From Azophilus sp965215035 (lineage in GTDB: Bacteria > Pseudomonadota > Gammaproteobacteria > Pseudomonadales > Azotimanducaceae): 64,000 bases of DNA. The DNA is taken from contig OZ244040.1 of the NCBI GenBank assembly GCA_965215035.1, positions 1,426,001 through 1,490,000 on the forward strand, written 5' to 3'. Below, piece by piece: positions 16,733 through 24,646 of this stretch; positions within the stretch are counted from its first letter, which is position 1, and each line of letters begins with the position of its first letter. A program made the position numbers and the translations under genes. The notes beneath the pieces are model-generated. The model searched no databases and had not been told where the DNA came from. It worked only from the letters and a program-made list of their open reading frames with translations.

Positions 16733-18997
16733 GTGAAATCTTTCTGCAAGACCCGATGTTTGAACCTGGTGGCACCTGCCAGGGTGCGGCCCGGCATTTC
16801 CGGCTCCGGCCAGTGCCGTACCGCGAAAAAATCCCGCTGGCACCGTTGCCCGCAAGTCAGAATCCTGCGGCCCGTGCTTCTGCTGCCGCTGTTCGCGCCC
16901 GGTGCCGAGCTGTTTGCGGAACCGGCTATCGAAGAGGAAATCGTCGTCACCGCCGTGTTCCGCGATACGTCCCTGATGGATAGCGCGGGCAGCGCCACGG
17001 TGCTCGCGGCGGGCATGGCGGCGGACCGCGGTGCCCTGCACCTAGAGGAGATTCTGGGCATCGCGCCCAATATCGGCTGGTCGAGTGGCGCCTCGAGAAG
17101 CCGTTTTCTCCAGGTGCGCGGCATCGGCGATCTGGAGCGCTACGCCGAACCCAAGTATTACCCGGCCGTCGGCCTGATTGTCGACGATCTTGAAATCGGC
17201 GACGCCGCAAACGCCGCCACGCTGTTCGATGCCGCCCAGGTCGAGATTTTGCGCGGGCCCCAGGGCACACGGTTTGGGGCAAGCGCCCACGCCGGGGTGG
17301 TCAACATCCGTACCAACGAGCCAACCGACGAGTTTGAGGGTGCCCTTAGCGCCGGTGCCGGCAACTATGACGCCTACAACATCGGCGGGATCTTGAGCGG
17401 GCCCTTGAGCGCGACACTGAAGGGCCGTGTCGCGGTTCAGCAGAGCGCCAGCGACGGCTACTTCAAAAATGCCGCGCTCGGCAGGGACGATCTGGCCGGA
17501 TTCGATGAACTCACCGTGCGTACAAAGCTACAATGGCATCCGAACGACCGTTCCCGGTACGGGCTAAACCTGCTCGCCTTCGAAGGCGACAACGGCTACG
17601 ACCTGTGGTCTCTGGACAACAACCGCACCACGCAGGCGGATCAACCGGGTGTCGACCGGCAGGAGGTCCGGGCGGCCACCCTGGCCGGGGACTGGCAACT
17701 CGACGGCGGCACCGCCATCCGCCTGCGCGCTTCCCACGCCGGCACCGACCTTCTCTACAGCTACGATGCCGACTGGATTTCGCCCGAGTTCTGCATCCGG
17801 TTTACCTGCTCTTACGGCCACGACACGGCCGCCGAGTCGTTTGCTCGGAACCACGACCAGACCACCTTCGACGCCCGTCTTCTAGGCGGCGACCAAGCCC
17901 TCGCCGTGGGCGATTTCCGCTATGTCGCCGGGGTGTATGCGAAAACCACGGACGAGCGGCTCGACTACGCCTATCCGAGCCTCTGGTACGGTGACTACTC
18001 GGTCACCACGCACTATGACACCACCCGGGCGGCGGCCTATGGCGAGCTCGAATACGCAGCCGGCGACAGTGTTTCCCTGTCGCTAAGCGGGCGCATCGAA
18101 GCGTTCGAGGACGACTACGAAGACAGCAACGGCGTTTCCCACGGCAACAGTGAATCCTTGTTGAACCTCGAGTTGACCGGCAAGCTGCGCCTTGAGAACG
18201 GCGCACTGCTCTATGCCACCCTGGCCGTGGCGGAGAAACCTGGCGGCGTCAATGTAGGCGCCAGTTCCCAGCTTGGCCTGATGAGCCCGACTTTCCGGGG
18301 GTTCATGGCACCGAAACTCCGCTTCGGGAGTGAAACCTTGATCAACAAGGAGATCGGCTACAAGACCGTGGCGGCGCATGGGCGCGTTGCCGTGCGGCTG
18401 GCGGCGTTCCATACGCATCGTTCCAATGCGCAGTTGGAAAGCTGGATGTGGGACGACGCCGCGGGCCTGTGGATCGGTTATCTAGACAGCACCAGCGATG
18501 CAACCAATTACGGCTTGGAACTGGAGTCTGTGGTCGATGTGACGGCAACGTTGCGAGTCTTCGCCAACCTCGCCCTGCTGCGCACCGAGGTCGATGAACT
18601 GGCGACTTTTGACCTCGATGTATTCGACTTCGTCAGCCGCGATGGCCGCGATCAGGCCAAGTCGCCGCGTTACCAGTACGCGGCCGGCCTGAACCTGGAG
18701 TTGCCGGGCAACCTTTCCGCCTCGGTTGGCGTGCAGGGGCGGGGCGACAGTTTCTACGGCTACTATCACGACGGCAAGCTTGCGGGATACGACATCGTCA
18801 ACGCCAACCTGCGCTGGACGGTGGACCGGTTCTCCATCAACCTCTGGGTGAGAAATCTGACCGACCGGGAATACGCGACCCACGGCCTCTACTTCGGGGC
18901 CGACCCCCGCGATGACTTTGCGTTTTGGGCCAACCGAACCTACGAGCAACTCGGTGCGCCGCGCACGTTCGGGTTCAACGCGCGCTATCTTTTCTGA
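16733..18997 (+). CDS. TonB-dependent outer-membrane receptor under TPP riboswitch control
   Basis: An outer-membrane gated channel powered by TonB. From the GTG at 16733 (AGGAGG five bases upstream) the protein is about 754 residues. After a signal peptide (RPVLLLPLFAPGAELFAE) comes a TonB box (EEEIVVTAVF). The plug domain shows QVRGIGDLERYAEPKYYPAVGLIVDDLEI, VEILRGPQGTRFGASAHAGVVNIRT, and a 22-strand-type barrel ends in the aromatic C-terminus TFGFNARYLF. The TPP riboswitch directly upstream implies transport of thiamine or a thiamine precursor. An upstream GTG at 16673 would add 20 residues that do not resemble a signal peptide. Confidence 0.92.
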   Translation: MKSFCKTRCLNLVAPARVRPGISGSGQCRTAKKSRWHRCPQVRILRPVLLLPLFAPGAELFAEPAIEEEIVVTAVFRDTSLMDSAGSATVLAAGMAADRGALHLEEILGIAPNIGWSSGASRSRFLQVRGIGDLERYAEPKYYPAVGLIVDDLEIGDAANAATLFDAAQVEILRGPQGTRFGASAHAGVVNIRTNEPTDEFEGALSAGAGNYDAYNIGGILSGPLSATLKGRVAVQQSASDGYFKNAALGRDDLAGFDELTVRTKLQWHPNDRSRYGLNLLAFEGDNGYDLWSLDNNRTTQADQPGVDRQEVRAATLAGDWQLDGGTAIRLRASHAGTDLLYSYDADWISPEFCIRFTCSYGHDTAAESFARNHDQTTFDARLLGGDQALAVGDFRYVAGVYAKTTDERLDYAYPSLWYGDYSVTTHYDTTRAAAYGELEYAAGDSVSLSLSGRIEAFEDDYEDSNGVSHGNSESLLNLELTGKLRLENGALLYATLAVAEKPGGVNVGASSQLGLMSPTFRGFMAPKLRFGSETLINKEIGYKTVAAHGRVAVRLAAFHTHRSNAQLESWMWDDAAGLWIGYLDSTSDATNYGLELESVVDVTATLRVFANLALLRTEVDELATFDLDVFDFVSRDGRDQAKSPRYQYAAGLNLELPGNLSASVGVQGRGDSFYGYYHDGKLAGYDIVNANLRWTVDRFSINLWVRNLTDREYATHGLYFGADPRDDFAFWANRTYEQLGAPRTFGFNARYLF

Positions 18998-19029
18998 GCC
19001 GCCGGTGTCGGGCCGGGTTCGTTTTTCCG

Positions 19030-19827
19030 CTAGAGCCAACGGGCGAGATGGGCTTCAATGTAGGCTTCCACGGAGATTGCCTCGCTTTTGGGGCCGGTAC
19101 CGGCCCGCCGGTCCGGGCATGTTCTCCGGATGGTGGTGCCGGGGTAGGGCAGCGAGAAGAGCGAAAAAGAAAACCGTTCGCCGGGTGCCCACCGGACGCG
19201 ATGATTGAGCGCCTTGATGCTGCCGTTGGTCAGCCACTCGAGCAGTTCGCCGGCGAATACGCAGACGCGGCGGGAGCCTGCCAAACTGTCCAGCGGGCGC
19301 CAGTTGCCGCTCGCATCCTGGTATTCGAATCCCCTGTCTATCCCGAACGGAAAGACGGTGAGCAACGAGACATCTGGATGTTCCGTCAACCTTGGCCCTG
19401 CGACCGCCCCGGAATGCGGTGCTGGTGGGTAGTAGTTTGAGGACATCATGTGGCCGAAACTCTGCTTATACTGTTCGACGATGTCCTCGACACCAAGCTC
19501 GTAGAGAACGCTGCGCTCGACCTCTGCGGCGAAGCGGGTCAACGCCCGCCAGTCTTCCCGCAGGAAGCGCTGAAACTCCCGGGGGTAGGCCGAGGCGGGC
19601 TGGAAATCGGAGAAGACGAATGAGTGCAGGGCATCATCCGCGCCCTGGTTCATGCTGTCGGTTTGGCCGGGGTAGGAGTAACCGTCGAAGGTTCCTTCGC
19701 AGGCGCTTTGCAGGTATCGGTGTCGATACGCCTTGGGTTTGGCGACGAAGGCGCGCAACCGCTCCGGAAGATCGGCGGGGGGCAGTGCGGGAATTTCGGT
19801 TACGATTGGGCTTCCGTCCAGTTTCAT
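19030..19827 (-). CDS. 2-oxoglutarate/Fe(II)-dependent oxygenase, isopenicillin-N-synthase family
   Basis: A 265-residue protein whose C-terminal half carries the non-heme iron facial triad. HPD is found in RLTEHPDVSLLTVF, the distal His in IKALNHRVRWA, and the RFSFSLF motif (Arg-x-Ser binds the 2-oxoglutarate 5-carboxylate). SSNYYPP and FAGELLEWLTNGSIKALNHRV are typical of the isopenicillin N synthase/flavanone hydroxylase group. The ATG at 19827 gives MKLDGSPIVTEIPALPPAD, a normal N-terminus; longer forms to 20007 run into the divergent transporter gene. The substrate is unknown. Its place among thiamine-related genes invites the guess of a thiamine-related molecule, but that is speculation. 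Confidence 0.85.
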   Translation of the reverse strand: MKLDGSPIVTEIPALPPADLPERLRAFVAKPKAYRHRYLQSACEGTFDGYSYPGQTDSMNQGADDALHSFVFSDFQPASAYPREFQRFLREDWRALTRFAAEVERSVLYELGVEDIVEQYKQSFGHMMSSNYYPPAPHSGAVAGPRLTEHPDVSLLTVFPFGIDRGFEYQDASGNWRPLDSLAGSRRVCVFAGELLEWLTNGSIKALNHRVRWAPGERFSFSLFSLPYPGTTIRRTCPDRRAGTGPKSEAISVEAYIEAHLARWL

Positions 19828-19885
19828 GGTCGTTGCCTGGTCCCGCCCCGGTACGGTGCCCTGCGGCGCCCGGCAGGAAGCTGCG

Positions 19886-20479
19886 ATGCAGATCGGCACG
19901 ATTATAGAGGTGGCCGCCACTGCGGCAAGCCTGCTGTATATCGTGCTGCTGATCCGGGAACGGGTCGCCTGTTGGCCGTTTGGCATAGCCGGGTCGCTGC
20001 TCAGCATCTACCTGTTCATCGACATCCGGCTGTATTCAGAGGCGATTCTCTATAGCTGGTACGTGGGTATGGGCATCTGGGGCTGGGTGCGCTGGTCGGC
20101 TCGGGAGCGCGCCGGCGGCAACCCCGTAGTCGGCCTTTCCCTGGTCGGCAACGCGCTCCTGATCCTGGTCTGTGTGTTTTCCGGTGTCCTCCTCGGCGCT
20201 GTGCTCGGCACCTACACCAATGCAGAGCGACCGATGATCGATGCGCTGACCACAACGTTCAGCTTCGCTGCGACCCTGCTCGAGGTGCGCAAGGTGCTGC
20301 ACGCCTGGTTGTACTGGATCGTCATCAATCTGGTGACGATTTGGCTGTATCAGGATCGCACCCTCGACATCTATGCGGCGCTGATTGGGCTGTACGCCGT
20401 ATTGAGCGTGGTGGGGTTCCTGCGCTGGCGACGGGTCTATCGCGAGCAGGGTCCGGGGTTGCGTTCGGTCGGCTACTGA
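19886..20479 (+). CDS. PnuC-family vitamin transporter, probably PnuT (thiamine)
   Basis: A 197-residue inner-membrane protein with seven hydrophobic helices of the PnuC family of facilitated vitamin transporters (nicotinamide riboside, riboflavin or thiamine). Family motifs are CWPFGIAGSLLSIYLFIDIRLYSEAILYSWYVGMGIWGWVRW and TFSFAATLLEVRKVLHAWLYWIVINLVTIWLYQDR. AGGA lies eight bases before ATG 19886. Because a TPP-controlled TonB receptor lies 900 bp upstream, thiamine (PnuT) is the most likely substrate. PnuT normally works with a thiamine kinase, which is not seen here. The gene is not immediately behind the riboswitch and has the oxygenase gene on the opposite strand between them. Confidence 0.88.
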   Translation: MQIGTIIEVAATAASLLYIVLLIRERVACWPFGIAGSLLSIYLFIDIRLYSEAILYSWYVGMGIWGWVRWSARERAGGNPVVGLSLVGNALLILVCVFSGVLLGAVLGTYTNAERPMIDALTTTFSFAATLLEVRKVLHAWLYWIVINLVTIWLYQDRTLDIYAALIGLYAVLSVVGFLRWRRVYREQGPGLRSVGY

Positions 20480-20572
20480 GCCACTACCCAACCGCTTGGT
20501 CGCTGGACACCGCCCGAGACGGTCTGCCATGATCTATTGATAGCTTTCCAACGCACCGCTAGGGGGTGATTG

Positions 20573-21052
20573 ATGGCAGACCTGAGCGTGGTGGCACCCG
20601 CTTTTTTGAAGATGGCCCACCAGATTGTCTGGTGCAGCGCAGCCACGGTGGACGCTAGGGGCCGGCCCCGCTCGCGGGTGCTGCACCCGATTTGGCAATG
20701 GCAGGGTGGCAGTCTCACCGGCTGGATTGCGACCGGGCCGACGCCGGTCAAGCGCGCCCACCTGGCCGCCAGCCCCTATCTGTCCTGCAATTACTGGGCA
20801 CCGAGCCAGGATACCTGCGTGGCCGAGTGCCGCGCCGAGTGGATGCTCGACCTGGAGACGCGGCGCATGGTTTGGGATCTCTTTGCCAAGGGCCCGGCAC
20901 CGGTGGGTTACGACCCCGCCATGATTCCCGGTTGGGATGATGCTTCCTCACCCACCTTTGCGGCGCTTAAGCTGCATCCGTGGCGGCTGCGCGTTATGCC
21001 GGGCACCGTTTTGCTTCAGGGCACGGGCGAAACGCTCACCTGGCAGGAATAG
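20573..21052 (+). CDS. pyridoxamine 5'-phosphate oxidase-fold (PPOX) flavin-binding protein
   Basis: A 159-residue protein of the PPOX/general stress protein 26 split-barrel fold, which usually binds FMN or F420. Visible features are MAHQIVWCSAATVDARGRPRSRVLHPIW (first strands), WIATGPTPVKRAHLAASPYLSCNYW and ECRAEWMLDL, then a C-terminal LHPWRLRVMPG segment typical of the family. The ATG at 20573 follows AGGGGG at 20561. The substrate is unknown. It converges on the AAA+ gene, with 132 bp between them holding nothing recognisable. Confidence 0.8.
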   Translation: MADLSVVAPAFLKMAHQIVWCSAATVDARGRPRSRVLHPIWQWQGGSLTGWIATGPTPVKRAHLAASPYLSCNYWAPSQDTCVAECRAEWMLDLETRRMVWDLFAKGPAPVGYDPAMIPGWDDASSPTFAALKLHPWRLRVMPGTVLLQGTGETLTWQE

Positions 21053-21184
21053 GGCATTGCCGAGCGGCGACTTGGGTCGATGCCGCCCGGGAAAGAGTTC
21101 GTCGAGGACGCGGGGCTGTTTGAACGGGGTGGTTCCGGTTCGTTGGGCGGTCCGTGGGCGGACCGGCACAAACGGCGTCGGTCG

Positions 21185-22744
21185 CTAGCCCATTCCTCCC
21201 GGCCCGCCGGACGTGCCGGAGCCTCTACCATTGTCGTGATTCTTCTCCGGTGCCCTCGTCTCCCAGTCGAATTCGGGCCAAGTTCCGCGCGCGGTCGCGC
21301 CGGCGGCGTCCGGCGCGTCGGGGTCGCCCCCCGCGGCGAGCAGCGTCTCTGCCGCGTCCGTCCAGCGGCACTCCGCCGCCAAATGCAGCGGCGCGCGGCC
21401 CATCGCATCACGGGTGTCGAGCGCAGCGCGGTCCCGGCGGATGAGGGCATTCAGCGCGTCGATGTCGCCCAGCATCGCGGCGATGTGCGCCTGGAATTCG
21501 CGGGCGGCGGCGTAGGAGGCCAGCGACGGGATGGGGCAGTCAAAAACGCGCCGCGCGTCGGCGGCCGACAGCGGGGTGTCCGATTCCGGTGCCCGCTGTA
21601 GGAAGCCCCGTTCGCGCAGAACCCCAAACGTGCGCCGGGCGTCTTCCCTGTCCCCGTACTGGAACGCGCCCTGGATGGCGTCGAGCGTGTTCCTTAGGTC
21701 GGCCGGGCCGTTTCTACGAATGGTCGCCATGGCCTCCGCGACCTCGCGCTCACGCTCCTGAACCAGTTCGTTGTCATAGCGCGTATCGTAGTAGGCGAGG
21801 CGCCGCCTAGCGGCGTCGCGGCGCACGGCGTCGAGGTCAGCCGGGGCCAGCCGCCCCGGGTCGCGTCCCGGCAACAGAAGCTGGCCCGCTAGCGCGGTCA
21901 GGAAGTGGTTGGTGTGCATCGGCCACCCCTGGCTGTCGCGGACCAGCGCGTCGGCCCAGCGCGCGGCCCCGTCGGCCGTCGCCGCCACCCCGAAGCGGTG
22001 CAGCCAGCCGTCGAACAGTTCCCGCACCTCGCCGTCGGACAGGGCACCGAGCGTGTGGATGGACCGCCGCTCGTCGGAAAAGCGGCTCAGCCGGATGCCG
22101 GGCCGGCCCAGGTGCTCCCGCAGATACCCCAGCCCCGCGAGCACGGGCAGGACGGGCAGATGGTCGAAGTGCCCCTCGTGGAGGTGGGCGAACACGGCCG
22201 ACTCGCTCTCGTACGGTCGCACGTTCTGCGCCTCGTCGACCATCAGCACCACCGGATGCGGCAGGTCGCGCCGTTCGGCCAAGGCGCGAACCTCCTTCTC
22301 CGTTTCCTCGGACAGGCGCGTGCCCGGCGTGACCAGTTTGACCAGGGCGCCGGCGACCACCGGCGCATACCGCCTGCCGACCGACGCGGGAACCTTCCGG
22401 TCGATCTCCGCTTTGAAGCGGTCCAGGTCGCGCAGCTCCAGCAGGCTGATGTTGACGGCGACCGGGGCCCCACGGTCGCCGTCCGCCCGCGACGCTTCCC
22501 ATTTCCTCCGCAGGTGCGCCAAAAGCGACGACTTGCCGGCACCGGGGGCGCCCTGGACTACCCGCGTCAGCCCGGGAACCCCGCGTCCGGCGCGCCACGC
22601 CCGCAACGCCATCTCGGCAGCCGTCTCGATGTCGCGGACCACGCGCCCGCGTCCCACGAAGACGGGCGGCGCGTCCCGCGCCTCCATGCCTACGTATTCC
22701 CGCAGCGCGTCCCGCCGTTCGGCGGTCTGTCCGGTCTTGTTCAT
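21185..22744 (-). CDS. AAA+/STAND-like ATPase with C-terminal ankyrin-type repeats
   Basis: A 519-residue predicted cytoplasmic ATPase. Walker A is GAPGAGKSS (residues 65-73), Walker B is VVLMVDEAQ (165-173), and LPVLAGLGYLREHL plus LSRFSDERRSIHTLGALSDGEVRELF (sensor and lid region) resemble AAA-16/ORC-like or STAND ATPases. The last ~80 residues carry ankyrin-type motifs: DIDALNALIRRDRAALDTRDAMGRAPLHLAAE and TDAAETLLAAGGDPDAPDAAGATA. The tail is Gly-rich and low in complexity. It could be a sensor-effector ATPase of a defence or chaperone-like system, since ankyrins often mediate protein recognition. No effector nuclease or protease domain was seen. Its position 500 bp from the island target tRNA supports an accessory role. 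Function is not known. Confidence 0.75.
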   Translation of the reverse strand: MNKTGQTAERRDALREYVGMEARDAPPVFVGRGRVVRDIETAAEMALRAWRAGRGVPGLTRVVQGAPGAGKSSLLAHLRRKWEASRADGDRGAPVAVNISLLELRDLDRFKAEIDRKVPASVGRRYAPVVAGALVKLVTPGTRLSEETEKEVRALAERRDLPHPVVLMVDEAQNVRPYESESAVFAHLHEGHFDHLPVLPVLAGLGYLREHLGRPGIRLSRFSDERRSIHTLGALSDGEVRELFDGWLHRFGVAATADGAARWADALVRDSQGWPMHTNHFLTALAGQLLLPGRDPGRLAPADLDAVRRDAARRRLAYYDTRYDNELVQEREREVAEAMATIRRNGPADLRNTLDAIQGAFQYGDREDARRTFGVLRERGFLQRAPESDTPLSAADARRVFDCPIPSLASYAAAREFQAHIAAMLGDIDALNALIRRDRAALDTRDAMGRAPLHLAAECRWTDAAETLLAAGGDPDAPDAAGATARGTWPEFDWETRAPEKNHDNGRGSGTSGGPGGMG

Positions 22745-23246
22745 GGTGCCGTCCGGTCGTTCCCGGTACCGTCATGGTATCGCAATGCCGCACATCCCGG
22801 GCGACTTGATGGGTGCCGGAACAGGACGGCCTTGCCATGATCCACGAAATTCAAACTGAGCATCCATGTTGTCAAGAATGTATTTGTTGGTGGATTTCCA
22901 TACAGCGTCTCGGCGGCGTTGGACGGGAGCCACTACCCCTTGCAGTCTAATCCCATACAGAAATGAGCCTGAACTCTGGTCGCGAAGACCCCGTTCGGGT
23001 TGGGCTTGGGATTCGGTATCGAGTGTCAAGATCATCCTCCGATGATCCCAAACCCACACCGTTCAGGCTCATGTCACGCGGGAATCACGCACCTTGTTCA
23101 GGCTCATGTCACGTGGGACAAGGCTATTCGTTGACAGCTTATGGTGCGGTGCATGACAATGCCGCGCCCGTGCGGCCTTGGGCGGCACTGCCCGCGCGGC
23201 GGTGACCACGGCGTTGTCGGGGTGTGCCCGAACCCTTCTGATTCGT
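22745..23246. other. intergenic region between the ATPase gene and tRNA-Met
   Basis: This 502-bp stretch has no supported gene. It contains the repeats listed next and a short palindrome, GATCATC/GATGATC, at about 23031-23048. Read leftwards, TTGACA near 22875 could be the -35 element for the ATPase gene, but the matching -10 element is weak. Confidence 0.5.
22963..23113. repeat. direct and inverted copies of GTTCAGGCTCATGTCACG
   Basis: The 18-bp sequence occurs at 23061-23078 and again at 23096-23113, 35 bp apart. An inverted copy of its first 12 bases, ATGAGCCTGAAC, is at 22963-22974. These may be ends of a lost mobile element or protein-binding sites next to the tRNA attachment target. 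Confidence 0.7.
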
Positions 23247-23324
23247 GGCTAGGTAGCTCAGCAGGTTTAGAGCGCAGGATTCATAATCCTGAGGTCGGGG
23301 GTTCAAGTCCCCCCCTAGCTACCA
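23247..23324 (+). tRNA. tRNA-Met (anticodon CAT)
   Basis: The acceptor GGCTAGG pairs with CCTAGCT (one G-U pair), followed by A and an encoded CCA. The anticodon loop TTCATAA gives CAT. The T-arm reads GGGGGTTCAAGTCCCCC. The first acceptor pair marks it as an elongator-type tRNA rather than initiator. Its 3' end is the attachment site of the adjacent island. Confidence 0.93.
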
Positions 23325-23334
23325 ATAAAATCAA
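23293..23334 (+). repeat. attL-type 42-bp repeat (within tRNA-Met)
   Basis: The left copy of the attachment repeat starts in the tRNA-Met T-arm and extends ten bases past its CCA. It matches the copy 9910 bp to the right exactly. The functional tRNA gene lies on this side. Confidence 0.9.
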
Positions 23335-23432
23335 AGACTTACATCATTTCACAAGCGCCCGAAAAGCGACGCGAAGGCGCGCGGGGTTTGGTCGGCGACC
23401 GCCGTCGATTCGGCGTTTGAGCGGCACCGGAA

Positions 23433-23621
23433 TCAGGAACGGTGGGTGAGGTGCCAGCTCTTGTTGTCGGTCTCGATGATGTCGCGGTGATGGGTGGGAC
23501 GGTCGGGCAAGGCCGTGGTCATCTTCGGGTCGCCGAACACGGATGGCCATTCTCCGAAGGGGGGATTCGTGGCGATAGCCTTCCCGTAGTTACCGGGCAC
23601 CGCCTGTGCATAACCCGCCAT
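23433..23621 (-). pseudogene. IS21-family IstB C-terminal fragment
   Basis: Only the C-terminal ~60 residues of an IS21 helper ATPase remain. The segment ATNPPFGEWPSVFGDPKMTTALPDRPTHHRDIIE followed by a SWHL ending corresponds to the sensor-2 end of IstB proteins (typically TSNRPFGEW..FGD..., HHCDIIETGNDSWRF). Walker motifs and the transposase IstA are absent. It abuts the left attachment repeat, and is a remnant of a former insertion. Confidence 0.6.
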
Positions 23622-23645
23622 CCCCGAATACAGGTGGAAAGGCTG

Positions 23646-24124
23646 TCAGGGCTTTGAAGAGCGCTGCCGCCATTCCCGTGGCGGCCCAAACTTTCCTGAC
23701 CACAGGCCGCGGCCTTTAGCCTTCGCTTCCCCCCTGGTCTCTCGCGTAGTGGCCCTTGCTGTAGCGCTCGTAATCAAGCACCAGCCCTGCCGCACCAGCT
23801 CGCCGCCTACATAGACGCTGCCAGTGAAGCACCGGGCGCCCGTCCGGCCAAATCGGTCCTCATCGCGGGCCTCGCATTGCACTGCCCGGCCTTCCACCAG
23901 CCGAGACAGGGCGGCCCGCGCCTCTCAGCGGCACAGTCATACGACATTCCGGCCCGGTCGCACTCTTGCCCGCCCTCCGATGCGTCGATACGCCATAGGC
24001 GAATCGTGCCCCTGCCGACTTCCGGCGTGTCGCCGTCGGTCACCTGGACCTCGCCTGCCGCCGTACCGCAGGCACCGGCGGCCAGCAGCGCTCTTAAAAC
24101 CAAGAATTTGACACCTCGAACCAT
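23646..24124 (-). pseudogene. frameshifted thermonuclease (SNase-like) gene
   Basis: The product would be a secreted staphylococcal-nuclease-like protein of about 155 residues. The first frame (start 24124) gives a signal peptide, FLVLRALLAAGACGTAAG, then VQVTDGDTPEVGRGTIRLWRIDASEGGQECDRAGMSYDCAAE. Sequence after that continues in another frame as EGRAVQCEARDEDRFGRTGARCFTGSVYVGGELVRQGWCL to GLWSGKFGPPREWR, the normal end of the family. The frame changes between about 23880 and 23910. The catalytic region is thus split. This is one of several broken genes in the island. Confidence 0.75.
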
Positions 24125-24190
24125 TCTTGAGATAGTGCACCTAAGTGCTGCACCATGCGGCGTTTCGGAACATCGTGGCCGTATCTGGAC

Positions 24191-24382
24191 ATGGCTTCAA
24201 AACATCGCTTGTCGGTCAACCTGTCGCCACAAGAACACCGCGAACTCGCGGCCTTGGCGGAAAAGACAGGAATCTCGAAGGCTTGGCTTGGCCGCCGCGC
24301 CATTGCCGAGTTTCTACACCGCTATCGGGGCCGCGACTTGCAGCTTCCCCTACCTCTTACCTACGCAAACAACACCAAGTAG
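24191..24382 (+). CDS. small ribbon-helix-helix-like protein
   Basis: A 63-residue protein MASKHRLSVNLSPQEHRELA ending in LPLPLTYANNTK. The pattern of a short beta strand (HRLSVNLS) followed by two helices (PQEHRELAALAEKTG, SKAWLGRRAIAEFLHRY) fits CopG/MetJ-type DNA-binding proteins. It lies 27 bp before vsr and may be an antitoxin or control protein of the restriction-modification genes. Control proteins of such systems are usually HTH rather than RHH, so that is only a possibility. The ATG at 24191 is preferred over 24155 because it begins the fold. Confidence 0.6.
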   Translation: MASKHRLSVNLSPQEHRELAALAEKTGISKAWLGRRAIAEFLHRYRGRDLQLPLPLTYANNTK

Positions 24383-24408
24383 CCGTTTTCCAAGTTGAAA
24401 ATACAAGC

Positions 24409-24642
24409 ATGGCCGGTACCAGCACGCCACAGCAAAGAAGTCAGATAATGAAATCCGTCAAGAGCAAGAACACTGAACTGGAAATGCTCGTCCGGCGGAT
24501 GCTTTTCAGCATGGGATACCGCTATCGCGTCCATTACAAATCACTGCCAGGAGAGCCAGATATCGTTTTTCCCAGACGCCGAAAAGCAATATTCGTGCAT
24601 GACTGCTTCTGGCACCATCACGGATGCAAGAAAAGGAAATAG
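24409..24642 (+). pseudogene. vsr: truncated very-short-patch-repair endonuclease
   Basis: Vsr nicks next to T:G mismatches produced by deamination of 5-methylcytosine. The 77 residues match the Vsr N-terminus: STPQQRSQIMKSVKSKNTELE, LVRRMLFSMGYRYRVHYKSLPGEPDIVFPRRRKAIFVHDCFWHHHGC. That includes the first catalytic Asp (EPDIVF) and the HDCFWH zinc/catalytic region (usually HGCFWH). The family is about 130-155 residues, and the C-terminal half is missing after GCKKRK-stop. The reading frame ends just where the methyltransferase start signals lie. The protein is probably inactive. Confidence 0.75.
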
Positions 24643-24646
24643 AAAC

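Noticed and set aside
21837..22838. Long open frames opposite to and within the AAA+ gene
   Set aside because: They are shadows of a GC-rich gene; only the 519-codon frame has Walker and ankyrin motifs.
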